37,154 bases of DNA from Candidatus Doudnabacteria bacterium (GTDB taxonomy: Bacteria; Patescibacteriota; Doudnabacteria; UBA920): positions 1 to 37,154 of the forward strand of contig JARLHZ010000010.1 of the NCBI GenBank assembly GCA_031291995.1, in the 5' to 3' direction. A program made the position numbers and the translations under genes. The notes under the pieces are model-generated. The model did not search any database and had not been told where the DNA came from. It saw nothing but the letters and a program-made list of their open reading frames with translations. Below, piece after piece: positions 1-7,364 of the stretch (its first letter is position 1; every line of letters starts with the position of its first letter).

Positions 1-84
1 ATAGCTACAATCACTACAGAATCCACACATCATTAAAAATGCCGCCGTCAGCATTTGCCGACCGGCAGCGAAATCAAGTATCAT
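1..84 (-). CDS. Possible N-terminal fragment of a gene running off the left edge
   Basis: An ATG at position 84 on the minus strand opens a frame of 28 codons that stays open to the window edge. The translation is hydrophobic in the middle and has three Cys near the edge. No family is recognisable from so short a piece, and it could be a chance open frame. Confidence 0.3.
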   Translation of the reverse strand, partial: MILDFAAGRQMLTAAFLMMCGFCSDCSY

Positions 85-260
85 TAACTTAACCTAAAAA
101 ACCGCTTACAAGGTGTCTAAAGAAATGGGTACCTTACACATAGAAATTACTCTTATTGGGTTTTCCAAAATCGTCTATTATAGATAGGTAACTTATTTCC
201 TAAAATTCCCAAAAAATGCCACAATTAAGGCACAATTAATTGATAAGACGAAACAAAATT

Positions 261-728
261 ATGGAAAATAATACTATAAATCAGCCTGTGATACCGGATA
301 GTCAACTGGCGCCAGCCAAACCAAATAATGGAGGCTCTATATATTTTCCACCAAACCCTAAAAGGCAGGCTGGGGAAATTATTGTTGGCATTCTTCTTTT
401 TTGCTTGGGTTTCTATGTTTTGTATTTGGGTTTTGTCATGGGCTCGAAGACTACGCCCCAATACAATCAGGCTGCATATGGTAGCTGCATAGTCAACGGC
501 GGAAGCGATAGTAAATGTCTTTCAGAATTACACCAAACTTCCATACCTAGCGCACCTTTGATCATATTAGCCATTATTATAATCCTTATCGCCATAACTC
601 TCTTTAACGTTGCTTGGGCGCGTAGCCAAGGGCCTATGTCCTACAGTATTGCTTCCAATTTAAGAGGCGGCCCGATGCTTCTACTAGCAGTCGGGGTACA
701 ATATATTTGGAAACAAATTTTTAAATAA
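261..728 (+). CDS. Small membrane protein of unknown function
   Basis: A 155-residue protein if the ATG at 261 is used; an upstream in-frame TTG at 240 would add seven basic residues and seems less likely. The first 37 residues are polar and Pro/Asn-rich. A hydrophobic segment follows at about 40-62 and a second at about 100-122, with a shorter hydrophobic stretch near the C-terminus. The loop between the two main segments carries two Cys (in SCIV and KCLS) that could form a disulfide if it is outside the cell. I do not recognise the family. The gene stands alone, and no strong promoter or terminator is visible beside it. Confidence 0.6.
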   Translation: MENNTINQPVIPDSQLAPAKPNNGGSIYFPPNPKRQAGEIIVGILLFCLGFYVLYLGFVMGSKTTPQYNQAAYGSCIVNGGSDSKCLSELHQTSIPSAPLIILAIIIILIAITLFNVAWARSQGPMSYSIASNLRGGPMLLLAVGVQYIWKQIFK

Positions 729-834
729 CGACCTCGTAAAATAACTGAAGTCAGATATTGAAGCGGTGGGGTCTTATAATAATCCGTAAAAAGATAAGGG
801 ATTGTCGGCGTGAAACGGTAAATTAATCAGACCA

Positions 835-898
835 TTTTGGAACGCCAAACGCCAAGCGTGGGACACAACCCTTAAGGCGTGTTCCAAATGTTCCAAAA
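835..898. repeat. Imperfect palindrome of GGAAC words
   Basis: TTTTGGAACGCC at 835-846 faces GGCGTGTTCCAA and a further GTTCCAAAA ending at 898. The outer nine bases (835-843 and 890-898) are perfectly complementary, and the right side carries the GTTCCAA word twice. Confidence 0.6.
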
Positions 899-909
899 CA
901 ATAGACTAG

Positions 910-931
910 ATCCCGGCTCGGAGGCCGGGAT
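910..931. repeat. REP-like hairpin
   Basis: ATCCCGGC (910-917), a six-base loop, then GCCGGGAT (924-931): a perfect 8-bp stem, followed by TGACA. The form resembles short dispersed intergenic hairpins found in many bacterial genomes. There is no U-tract, so it is not a typical terminator. Confidence 0.55.
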
Positions 932-1041
932 GACACAAACCGCGGCCGACCGAGAGGCTTGAGTTCGGCCGCTTTTCAAAAGCCCCAAAATCCCTTACAA
1001 TACTCCAAGACAGCCGCTTCGTGAGCGGAGTGCTCCACCAC

Positions 1042-1072
1042 TGCTTCGCCAAGGCTACGCAGTGCAAGCACC
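1042..1072. repeat. 31-base direct repeat, copy 1
   Basis: Identical over 31 bases to 1186-1216. It begins TGCTTCGCC, contains AAGGCTACGCAG and ends AAGCACC. Both copies are followed by a diverged GCGCGTTAT about 12-17 bases downstream, so the duplicated unit may originally have been longer. Confidence 0.8.
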
Positions 1073-1185
1073 GCCATACCACGCGCGTTATCATAGCCAA
1101 AGATTTAACTATTGATAGCGAAGCAGTGCCCTTCGTAGCTCCAACGCAGTTGGAGCGAAGTAGGGCCATTAACGTTGTTAAGGTA

Positions 1186-1216
1186 TGCTTCGCCAAGGCT
1201 ACGCAGTGCAAGCACC
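1186..1216. repeat. 31-base direct repeat, copy 2
   Basis: Perfect second copy of 1042-1072, 144 bases downstream. Related TGCGAAG/CTTCG words occur upstream of the tRNA gene at about 36264-36322, which suggests a dispersed intergenic word family in this genome. Confidence 0.8.
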
Positions 1217-1259
1217 AAATTGCCGAGCGCGTTATAGAATCAATATTTTAATTCAAACC

Positions 1260-1283
1260 AAAAGCCGGGACTGCCCGGCTTTT
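1260..1283. terminator. Terminator-like hairpin
   Basis: A perfect 10-bp stem: AAAAGCCGGG (1260-1269), loop ACTG, CCCGGCTTTT (1274-1283). The A and T runs at both ends make it potentially active in both directions. No gene ends immediately before it on the plus strand. Confidence 0.6.
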
Positions 1284-1320
1284 AAAATTGTTCGATAAAT
1301 TTATTAAACTGTTGACCGTG

Positions 1321-1395
1321 GTAGGCTTACGCGCTTGGCCGAATACGAGGCATTTTCCGCGGATTTTGCGATTAGACGAAACGCGTAAGTCCTAC
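1321..1395. repeat. Imperfect palindrome reaching into a stop codon
   Basis: GTAGGCTTACGCG (1321-1333) faces CGCGTAAGTCCTAC (1382-1395) with one extra base on the right side. The right arm contains the minus-strand TAG stop (1392-1394) of the adjoining membrane-protein gene, as do several other palindromes in this window. Confidence 0.6.
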
Positions 1396-2378
1396 GCGAT
1401 TAAATATTTCCTGTTTATCCTGACCGCGTAATACCCCACCAGCATAATCAGCAGGCCGGCCAAGACCAAAGCCAGCGGCCAGCCCAGGCCGGAGGTAAAA
1501 TATTCGCCGGTCAATTTTAAAATATAACCGATTAGAAATATTGTGCCAAAAACCAGGAATGCCTTGCTTTTGGCGTAGACGCTCAAAAAAATCACGCCGA
1601 ACACGACCAAAGGATAAATTAATTCCCAAAAGGCGTTTTGATTGGGCTGCCAGCCGCCAAGAGCCAGGGCCGAACCAAGAAAAAACAAGCTGCCAAAACC
1701 ATAAAGCACCCCAACCAAGGCCTTCTGGGCTGTTACGGCTAAATAACGGCCGACGAGCATATAAACCAGCCCAATAACCAATATTTGGTATTCCCAGACT
1801 TTGGAATAATCCGAGCCGCTCAGGCTTTCCCCGACCAACCATGCTATTAAATAATGGAATAACGCGGTCGCGAACGCGATGCTAAAAAAAAGTAAAATTA
1901 CCTTCTGCTTAAAATACCAAAATATGCCAAAAAATACCGCGGTGAGCATGGCGTAAATTGCCACCCATAAAACGTTGCTGGATAAGTCAAAACCCGCTTC
2001 CTTAAATGTTACGCCGACGCCAAGCGGGGCAAGCATGCCAAACAGCAGAAAAAAAGCGTCGGATGGCTTTTTTAAATTTTCATAACGGTTTAAGAGGACA
2101 GCCACAATCAGGGAGGCTATACTGCTGCCCAGGGTGATAAAGATCCGTAAAAAACTGCTGAAATTGTCCCAATTTTGGTAGCACAAAACAATAATCCCCA
2201 AAAAGACAATCGCGCCGCCTATGTAATAAAGAATTTCCGCGATGGATAAATTTTTAGACGAAGCTATCTCATGCGCCGCGGTCGGCGCTCCGCTGAACGC
2301 GGACATAACATCCGCGTGGCTTACTTGCCCGCTTTGGGCCATTTGGGAAATTTCCGACAGCAATTGTTGTTTGTCCAT
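1392..2378 (-). CDS. Polytopic membrane protein, DUF2157-like
   Basis: 328 residues. A soluble N-terminal stretch of about 45 residues (starting MDKQQLLSEISQMAQSG, helical in character) precedes about nine or ten hydrophobic segments running to the C-terminus, ending with a basic tail (RINRKYLIA). The design, a short cytoplasmic N-terminal helical domain followed by many membrane helices, matches DUF2157-type predicted membrane proteins, whose function is unknown. It lies 35 bases downstream of another minus-strand gene and is probably co-transcribed with it. The family call rests on architecture, not on a diagnostic motif. Confidence 0.65.
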   Translation of the reverse strand: MDKQQLLSEISQMAQSGQVSHADVMSAFSGAPTAAHEIASSKNLSIAEILYYIGGAIVFLGIIVLCYQNWDNFSSFLRIFITLGSSIASLIVAVLLNRYENLKKPSDAFFLLFGMLAPLGVGVTFKEAGFDLSSNVLWVAIYAMLTAVFFGIFWYFKQKVILLFFSIAFATALFHYLIAWLVGESLSGSDYSKVWEYQILVIGLVYMLVGRYLAVTAQKALVGVLYGFGSLFFLGSALALGGWQPNQNAFWELIYPLVVFGVIFLSVYAKSKAFLVFGTIFLIGYILKLTGEYFTSGLGWPLALVLAGLLIMLVGYYAVRINRKYLIA

Positions 2379-2413
2379 AAGCTCATTATTAATTAATATT
2401 TTGTTATCTGTAT

Positions 2414-2938
2414 TTATTCCTCCCAGCCTAAAAACTTAAAATTTGAATACGCGCTGCCGGTCAGCTTTAAATTCAGCTTTACGGCCCGGTTATTACCCTT
2501 AATATACCAGCTATTATAATCCCCGCCGCCCCCGCCGAATAAAAAGTCACCGCCTCCACTGTTGCCTTGTTGCACAAAATAGCCATCGGGTGAAGAATTG
2601 GTCGGGTCTAACGTGTACATTTGCGCTTGGGCCAAAGTTACTTCTGTAGCCTGGCCTTTTGCCACATCATATAAATAAAAATTTACCGGCCCAGTTTGGG
2701 GTACGGGCGGGTAAGCGCTCGTTTGCGCCGGCGGCGTGTAAATTAACCGGCCGCCGCTGACCTGGTATCCGGTGCTGCCGTAGCCGTAATCGTAAACCGA
2801 ATTGCCGGTCATATACAAAAAATTATATTTGGGATGTTTGCCCGCTCCGGGCATATAAATAAACGCCGCCACAAGTATAATCATTAATACCGGCACCGCC
2901 AACGCTATATATAAAGGAAGTTTTTGTTTATTTATCAT
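2414..2938 (-). CDS. Membrane-anchored extracytoplasmic protein of unknown function
   Basis: 174 residues. A single hydrophobic segment at about 8-28 follows a short basic N-terminus, so it is either a signal anchor or an uncleaved signal peptide. The remainder is Gly-, Tyr- and Pro-rich with a glycine run near residue 135 (GGGGGD) and looks extracytoplasmic. No family is recognised. A TATAAT lies at 2950-2955 on the minus strand, only about 12 bases before the ATG, so the message would have almost no leader. It is followed by the DUF2157-like gene, and the two may form a small operon. Confidence 0.6.
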   Translation of the reverse strand: MINKQKLPLYIALAVPVLMIILVAAFIYMPGAGKHPKYNFLYMTGNSVYDYGYGSTGYQVSGGRLIYTPPAQTSAYPPVPQTGPVNFYLYDVAKGQATEVTLAQAQMYTLDPTNSSPDGYFVQQGNSGGGDFLFGGGGGDYNSWYIKGNNRAVKLNLKLTGSAYSNFKFLGWEE

Positions 2939-3034
2939 ATTGTTAATTTATTATATCTTTCTTAATAATAGCACTTTTCCGCCAAATAATGTACAATAGA
3001 TTGGTAAAAGTCAGAAAGTTGGCGTGATTTAAAG

Positions 3035-3092
3035 GATTGACATATAAATACATGTCAATCATTTAAATTTTGTCATTCTTGTCAATCATTCT
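3035..3092. repeat. GATTGACA-word palindrome upstream of rluB
   Basis: GATTGACAT (3035-3043) and ATGTCAATC (3052-3060) are perfectly complementary nine-base arms. They are followed by further TTGTCATT and TTGTCAATCATT words up to the start codon at 3093. The same GATTGACA word builds the elements at 29722-29857 and 32008-32094. The left arm could alternatively act as a -35 (TTGACA at 3037-3042) or an operator, but no good -10 follows at the right distance. Confidence 0.6.
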
Positions 3093-3776
3093 ATGGAACG
3101 CGTCCAAAAATTTATCAGCAGCGCCGGCGCGGCCAGCCGCAGGAAAGCCGAGGAGTTCATAAAGTCCGGCCAGGTGTTTATTAATGGCAAAAGGGCTAAG
3201 CTGGGCGACAAAGTGGACCCGGCGGCGGATGTGGTAAAAGTTTATGGTAAGATAATCAAACCCGCCGGGGAAAAAATATACGTCGCTCTCAACAAACCGA
3301 AAGGCGTAGTAGTCAGCAAAAAAGACCCGCGTCATCGCAAAACGGTTTTTGATTTATTGCCGGAAGAATTAAAAACCAAAGTCTGGAATGTGGGACGTTT
3401 GGATTACGACACGGAAGGCCTGCTCATTATGACTAATGATGGCGATCTGACGCAGGCTCTGGCCCACCCGAGTTTTGAACACGATAAAGAATACGAAGTT
3501 ACAACCAACGAAGCCGCGACCGAAAGCCAGCTGGAAAAACTGCGCACCGGAGTGGAAATTGCCACGGGCACCACGTATCCGGCCAAGGTAAAAACCAAAG
3601 GCGGCAAAATTTACATAACCATTCATGAAGGCAAAAAAAGACAAATTCGCCGCATGTTCGAAGCCGTCGGCCTGTCCGTCCAAAACCTCAAGCGCATCCG
3701 CATAAACAACCTCATCCTTCCCCCGGACTTAGCCGTGGGCCACTACAAAATGGTCGCAAAATCCGATATTTTATAG
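3093..3776 (+). CDS. rluB: RsuA/RluB-family rRNA pseudouridine synthase
   Basis: Converts a specific uridine in rRNA to pseudouridine. The 227-residue protein has an N-terminal S4 RNA-binding domain (about 1-60, opening with ERVQKFISSAGAASRRKAE) and a catalytic domain with the family signature GRLDYDTEGLLIMTNDG at about 108-124, whose Asp in RLDYDT is the catalytic residue. KKRQIRRMFEAVG near 185-197 is the second conserved motif. Length is typical. The family contains RsuA (16S) and RluB/RluE/RluF (23S) members; RluB is the most likely label, but the target base cannot be read from sequence. The ATG at 3093 is directly preceded by a repeat element and lacks an obvious Shine-Dalgarno sequence. 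Confidence 0.88.
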   Translation: MERVQKFISSAGAASRRKAEEFIKSGQVFINGKRAKLGDKVDPAADVVKVYGKIIKPAGEKIYVALNKPKGVVVSKKDPRHRKTVFDLLPEELKTKVWNVGRLDYDTEGLLIMTNDGDLTQALAHPSFEHDKEYEVTTNEAATESQLEKLRTGVEIATGTTYPAKVKTKGGKIYITIHEGKKRQIRRMFEAVGLSVQNLKRIRINNLILPPDLAVGHYKMVAKSDIL

Positions 3777-3795
3777 AAACAGTTTCAAAAAAAGT

Positions 3796-3824
3796 ACGCG
3801 AGGCAGCCGGAAGGCGCCTCGCGT
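3796..3824. terminator. Bidirectional terminator between rluB and the desaturase gene
   Basis: A perfect 9-bp stem, ACGCGAGGC (3796-3804) and GCCTCGCGT (3816-3824), with an 11-base loop. It has T residues on the plus side and a run of A residues on the left, giving a U-tract on the minus strand. It lies between two convergent genes and can serve both. Confidence 0.75.
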
Positions 3825-3859
3825 TTTGGATAAGTTTGTGCGGCAGTCATAACCGCCTC

Positions 3860-4585
3860 CTACCGGATGATTCTCATCGGCACTACGTTCTTGGCTTTAG
3901 CCAGACCGCAGCTTTCCAGCACGCGGATAAGTACCCACGCCGGATCATACTCGAACGTCTTCACAGACATCTTCGGCCGGGAAGGGTACGCGTGATGGTT
4001 GTTGTGCAACCCCTCGCCCGCTGTAAGTAACGCGATGGACTGCAGGTTGGTGGCCTTGTTGGGGAAATTGCGATAGCCCACCATGTGGCACACGCTGTTA
4101 ATGCTCGAATTCAGGAAAATATAGAGCACTACGTGCGCGAACCACGCTGTAAATCCCCACCAGATGCCGAACATCGCAGTAAAGATTAGGATTCCGCCAA
4201 TCCGGCCTATCCACTTACCATGCGGAATGCAATCGATTACATCGTCCTTCCAGTCCGGCGTGTACTTTGCGACCATCGCCGCATCCGAAGCGGCGGCGTG
4301 GTACATGAAATAGTTGCCAAACAGCACGGTCCACATGCCGCGCAGGTAAGGACTGTGCGGGTCGCCCTCGACGTCGGAGAAGTGATGGTGCTTGCGGTGC
4401 ACCGCAGCCCACTGGCGCGGGACAATTCCGGTAAACAGCGCCAGCTCCAGGTGCATCAGGAACCCTACGATCGGGTGAAGTTCCAGCCCCCGGTGCGTTT
4501 TGCACCGGTGGAGGTAAATCGTCGTGAAAAATACCGACGTTTGAAGGATCACCAGAGTGATGACCCCCATTGCCAAGAGACTCAT
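3860..4585 (-). CDS. Acyl-lipid/acyl-CoA delta-9-type fatty acid desaturase
   Basis: A membrane di-iron enzyme that uses O2 and electrons to introduce a double bond into an acyl chain. All three histidine boxes are present: HRCKTH, HRKHH and HNNHH (in EGLHNNHHAYP). Hydrophobic segments lie before and between the boxes as in the stearoyl-CoA desaturase family. I choose the ATG at 4585 (241 residues) because AAAGGGGG sits 10 bases upstream; an in-frame GTG at 4606 would place that Shine-Dalgarno inside the gene. A clear Shine-Dalgarno is unusual here. The gene appears more GC-rich and different in codon style from its neighbours, which suggests acquisition by transfer (inference). The requirement for O2 fits the oxidase operon at 16385. 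The electron donor and substrate are not identifiable. Confidence 0.88.
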   Translation of the reverse strand: MSLLAMGVITLVILQTSVFFTTIYLHRCKTHRGLELHPIVGFLMHLELALFTGIVPRQWAAVHRKHHHFSDVEGDPHSPYLRGMWTVLFGNYFMYHAAASDAAMVAKYTPDWKDDVIDCIPHGKWIGRIGGILIFTAMFGIWWGFTAWFAHVVLYIFLNSSINSVCHMVGYRNFPNKATNLQSIALLTAGEGLHNNHHAYPSRPKMSVKTFEYDPAWVLIRVLESCGLAKAKNVVPMRIIR

Positions 4586-4631
4586 CTTGATGAATCCCCC
4601 TTTCACCAGTAAGTATACTTGCCCAACAATT

Positions 4632-4660
4632 AAAAAGCCAACCTCTTAGCAGCTGGCTTC
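4632..4660 (-). terminator. Terminator of the broken deaminase gene
   Basis: On the minus strand AAGCCA (4659-4654) and TGGCTT (4640-4635) form a short stem followed by a T run (TTTTTAATTG). It lies about 20 bases past the stop codon at 4679 and ahead of the desaturase gene, which therefore probably has its own promoter. Confidence 0.5.
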
Positions 4661-4678
4661 ACAAAAAGGGAAAAAAAT

Positions 4679-5434
4679 TTATGAGACTAAATCATAAGGG
4701 GCTGGAGTATATCCTTGCTTCCAGGGCAAATCATTTTGATATTTATCTAGGGACAAGAACTTTTTCATTGCCATTTCCTCATTTGGCAAACCTAAAACAT
4801 CTTGCTCTGTGATATCCTTTTTTAATTTTATCTTCGGGACCCAAACTTCTCCGCCGTTGTTATCGGTCCCCATAAATTCCAAGTCATCTTGATCTTCATA
4901 TACCAAAGCGTCATCATTTACAAATATTATTTTGGTCTCGTCGCTCATAATTCCCTGTTTAACCAAATCCCTAAACAAATTTCTACAACTCATGCAGGAA
5001 TGTAAAACCGTCTGGCTATGATTAGCATCCTCCGCATGTTGACCTATTTTAGTATGATGTGAAGCCACCACAATTCCAGATATATACTCCGCACCGCCTA
5101 AAATAACCGAGCTACAGGCATTATTTTAAGCACACAGTTTATCCCAAGCATTCTGTTGATGCTCCCGAGGTTTAAAATTATGAGCGGATTCTTCAACGAA
5201 ACCGCCATCGACATGGGAATTTACCGCTATTACACTTGAACCGACACGAAAACCCCTGTAAGAAATCGCCTCGATGTGTTTGAGAATAGCATTAAGAATC
5301 AAGGAATTTTTTCTCTTTTCAAATTGCTCTCGCCCTCTTTCAATCCTTTTGACTACTTGCTCGGGTGAAAATTTGGGCCGTTCAGACGTTTGACCGAGCG
5401 TCTCAAGGTCTACCGTTTCGAATCTATTAGGCAT
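4679..5434 (-). pseudogene. Cytidine-deaminase-like gene interrupted by a stop codon at the catalytic Glu position
   Basis: One reading frame of 251 codons is split by a single in-frame TAA at 5126-5128 (codon 103). The first part ends SYRGFRVGSS...WDKLCA, then the stop, then NNACSSVILGG and, at codons 146-151, SCMSCR. Cytidine deaminases have Y-x-x-F-x-V-G-A, then a CAE/HAE motif (zinc Cys and catalytic Glu), then PCxxCR (two zinc Cys). Read this way the zinc Cys are codons 101, 147 and 150, and the stop replaces the Glu of CAE. GAA to TAA is one base change. The frame before and after is otherwise clean, including a 100-residue C-terminal tail that I do not recognise. The gene starts 5 bases after the ABC exporter gene. 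Explanations are a recent null mutation, a sequencing or assembly error, or recoding. Restart at the GTG at 5071 would give only the C-terminal half. Confidence 0.7.
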
Positions 5435-5439
5435 ATATG

Positions 5440-7269
5440 TTATTCTTCTTCCCCCAATTCCTGCCCCGCGCGGAGGCGCTGGGTTTGGAGGTTGTAAATT
5501 CTTGAGTATTGGCCGGCTTTTTCAAGGAGTTGTTTGTGGGTGCCGCGCTCTTTAATTTCGCCGTTGACCAGTAACACAATTTCGTCGCTGTCTATGACCG
5601 TGGCAAAACGGTGGGCCACGGTAATGGAAGTTACGCCTTTGCTGACTTCCAAAATTGATTTCCGGATTTCTTCTTCCGTGTGGCTGTCCAGTGCCGAGGT
5701 CGCCTCGTCGAAAATTAAAATATCGGGCCGCTTAATAATGCTGCGGCCGATGGCAATGCGTTGCTTTTCTCCTCCGCTTACCATTAAACCCCTTTCCCCG
5801 ACTTTTGTAAACAGGCCGTTACTGAGCTTGGCCAAAAACGGCTGCAAACTGGCTCGCTCGGCCGCGTCTTTCACCAAATCATCCGGCGCGTCAAAAGTGC
5901 CGTAACGAATATTGTCCGCTATGGTCGTATTAAACAACACGTTATCCTGCAAAACCAAACCAATGCGCTTATGCAGGCTGTGGGTGTCGTAATCTTTTAT
6001 CGGGCGGCCGTCGATTAAAATTTCGCCGGATGTCGGCTCGTAAAATCTCAGCAAAAGTTTAATCACCGTGGACTTGCCGCTGCCGGTCTGCCCGACCAAA
6101 GCCAGCTTTTTACCGGGCTCAACCAGAAACGATATGTTATTTAAAATTTGCCTTGAGACCTTCATTCCATGTTCATCCGCAATTTTATCCGTGTCCATCT
6201 GTCCCTCCCCGTAATCAAATGACACATTTTTGAACTCAACGCTCCCCTGCAGTTTATTTATCTTAATGGCATTTGGAATATCCTTAATGGTTACCGGCTC
6301 GTCGAGGACGCTCTGTAACCGGTCCACTGCGGCTATGCCTTCGGTGTATTTGGTGTAAATGTCGCCCAAATCATAGAGCGGCTGGTACACGGCAAAAGAA
6401 TAAAAATTAAACAGGATAACGTTGGCAAAAGACAATAAATTCCGGTAGGCCAAAACCGCGCCCCACCACAAAAGAACCACACGGGCCAAATTCACCACCG
6501 TACCCTGGGCAAACCCCAGGCCCTGGTATGCCAGGGTCTTTTTTTTCAGACGCAAATGCTGCAGCTGGTTGTCGTGCCGCAAGTTTTCCTCTTCGCGCCC
6601 CTCCGAAGAAAAAGACTTAACCAATTCCACGTGGGTAATGGCTTCAAAACTTGAGCCGAACATTTGTTCGTTAATTTTGTTTATCTCCACCTGCGTCTTT
6701 TTTATTTTCCGCGTGAACAGCCAGGTCACAAAAAAGAACAGCGGAATAAACCCGAACAGCGCCACGCCAATGCGCCAGGCTTTCCAAAACACAATAATAA
6801 ACACGACAACAATGGAAAAAGAGTTTTGAAAAATTTTGTCGAACATCACCTGAAACAGAGCCGTAACGTCATCACGGGCTTTGCTGAGTTTGCGGAACAG
6901 CTCGCCGCCTTTTTCACGGCTATGAAAGGACATCGGCAGTTCCAAAACGTGATGGTAAGCGTGCTCCAGCACGCGTATGCCAATCCGGTCGGCCACGGTA
7001 TTCACAAAATAGGTCTGTAAATTTTTGAACGTCCGCGCGCCAAAGGCCACCGCCACCCAGGCCACCACAATTAACATCAGGCTATGGAAAAACACGGCGG
7101 AAGACGGGAAGGTTTGGGCCTGCGCCAAATACTTGCTAATAATTGTGGCAAAAAAGAACGGCTCGATTAACGATAGGCTCTGGCTCAAAATAACAAACAC
7201 AAAAATCAGCGCGATTTTGCCGCGCTCCCCCTGCCAATATTTGGATAGGAATTTGAGGTATGGAAACAT
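5440..7269 (-). CDS. MsbA-like ABC exporter (fused membrane and ATPase domains)
   Basis: A 609-residue half-transporter that would work as a homodimer in the cytoplasmic membrane, exporting lipids or drugs; substrate unknown. The membrane domain (about 15-310) has six hydrophobic segments. The nucleotide-binding domain shows Walker A GQTGSGKST (393-401), Q-loop Gln441, signature SGGEKQR (498-504), Walker B ILIFDEATSALD (517-528) and the switch His553. Between the start of the ATPase domain (FKNVSFDYG) and the strand RQILNNISF there are about 18 extra residues (355-372) encoded by word-like DNA (GATGGACACGGAT, GCGGATGAACATGGA) resembling the spacer elements; family members usually have only a few residues there. 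The deaminase-like gene follows after 5 bases, so the two are probably one transcript. Confidence 0.9.
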   Translation of the reverse strand: MFPYLKFLSKYWQGERGKIALIFVFVILSQSLSLIEPFFFATIISKYLAQAQTFPSSAVFFHSLMLIVVAWVAVAFGARTFKNLQTYFVNTVADRIGIRVLEHAYHHVLELPMSFHSREKGGELFRKLSKARDDVTALFQVMFDKIFQNSFSIVVVFIIVFWKAWRIGVALFGFIPLFFFVTWLFTRKIKKTQVEINKINEQMFGSSFEAITHVELVKSFSSEGREEENLRHDNQLQHLRLKKKTLAYQGLGFAQGTVVNLARVVLLWWGAVLAYRNLLSFANVILFNFYSFAVYQPLYDLGDIYTKYTEGIAAVDRLQSVLDEPVTIKDIPNAIKINKLQGSVEFKNVSFDYGEGQMDTDKIADEHGMKVSRQILNNISFLVEPGKKLALVGQTGSGKSTVIKLLLRFYEPTSGEILIDGRPIKDYDTHSLHKRIGLVLQDNVLFNTTIADNIRYGTFDAPDDLVKDAAERASLQPFLAKLSNGLFTKVGERGLMVSGGEKQRIAIGRSIIKRPDILIFDEATSALDSHTEEEIRKSILEVSKGVTSITVAHRFATVIDSDEIVLLVNGEIKERGTHKQLLEKAGQYSRIYNLQTQRLRAGQELGEEE

Positions 7270-7272
7270 ATA

Positions 7273-7364
7273 AACCGCGGATCTGCTCGCGGATATCCGA
7301 CGCGGATCAAATCGCGGATCTGCGTTAAGATCGGCGTATTGGATCCGCGTGAAGCTCCGCGGTT
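7273..7364. repeat. CGCGGATC-word palindrome filling the spacer between transporter genes
   Basis: The ends are perfect nine-base inverted repeats: AACCGCGGA (7273-7281) and TCCGCGGTT (7356-7364). Inside, CGCGGAT occurs four times in one direction (near 7276, 7286, 7301 and 7315) and ATCCGCG once in the other. The element fills the whole spacer: it starts three bases from the exporter's ATG and its other end includes two bases of the stop codon (7363-7365) of the preceding gene. Confidence 0.75.

Larger units (their letters stand above)
729..1391. other. Non-coding stretch rich in hairpins and short repeats
   Basis: No convincing gene is present in these 660 bases. They hold an imperfect palindrome at 835-898 (TTTTGGAAC against GTTCCAAAA), a hairpin at 910-931, two copies of a 31-base repeat, an imperfect hairpin near 1128-1170 around CTCCAAC/GTTGGAG, a terminator-like hairpin at 1260-1283 and another palindrome at 1321-1395. 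Open frames in this stretch follow the repeats and show no family resemblance. Confidence 0.7.

Noticed and set aside
906-1251. Open frames on both strands in 906-1251
   Set aside because: They are translations of hairpins and the 31-base repeats, with no start signals and no family resemblance.
5034-5042. QHAED as the catalytic HAE motif of the deaminase
   Set aside because: It lies only about 12 residues before the SCMSCR zinc motif, too close for the fold; the LCA-stop position gives a spacing and flanks that fit better.
5126-5128. Recoded stop codon as in CPR lineages with altered code
   Set aside because: The known CPR change is UGA to Gly; this is UAA, and TAA and TGA both end other genes in the window.
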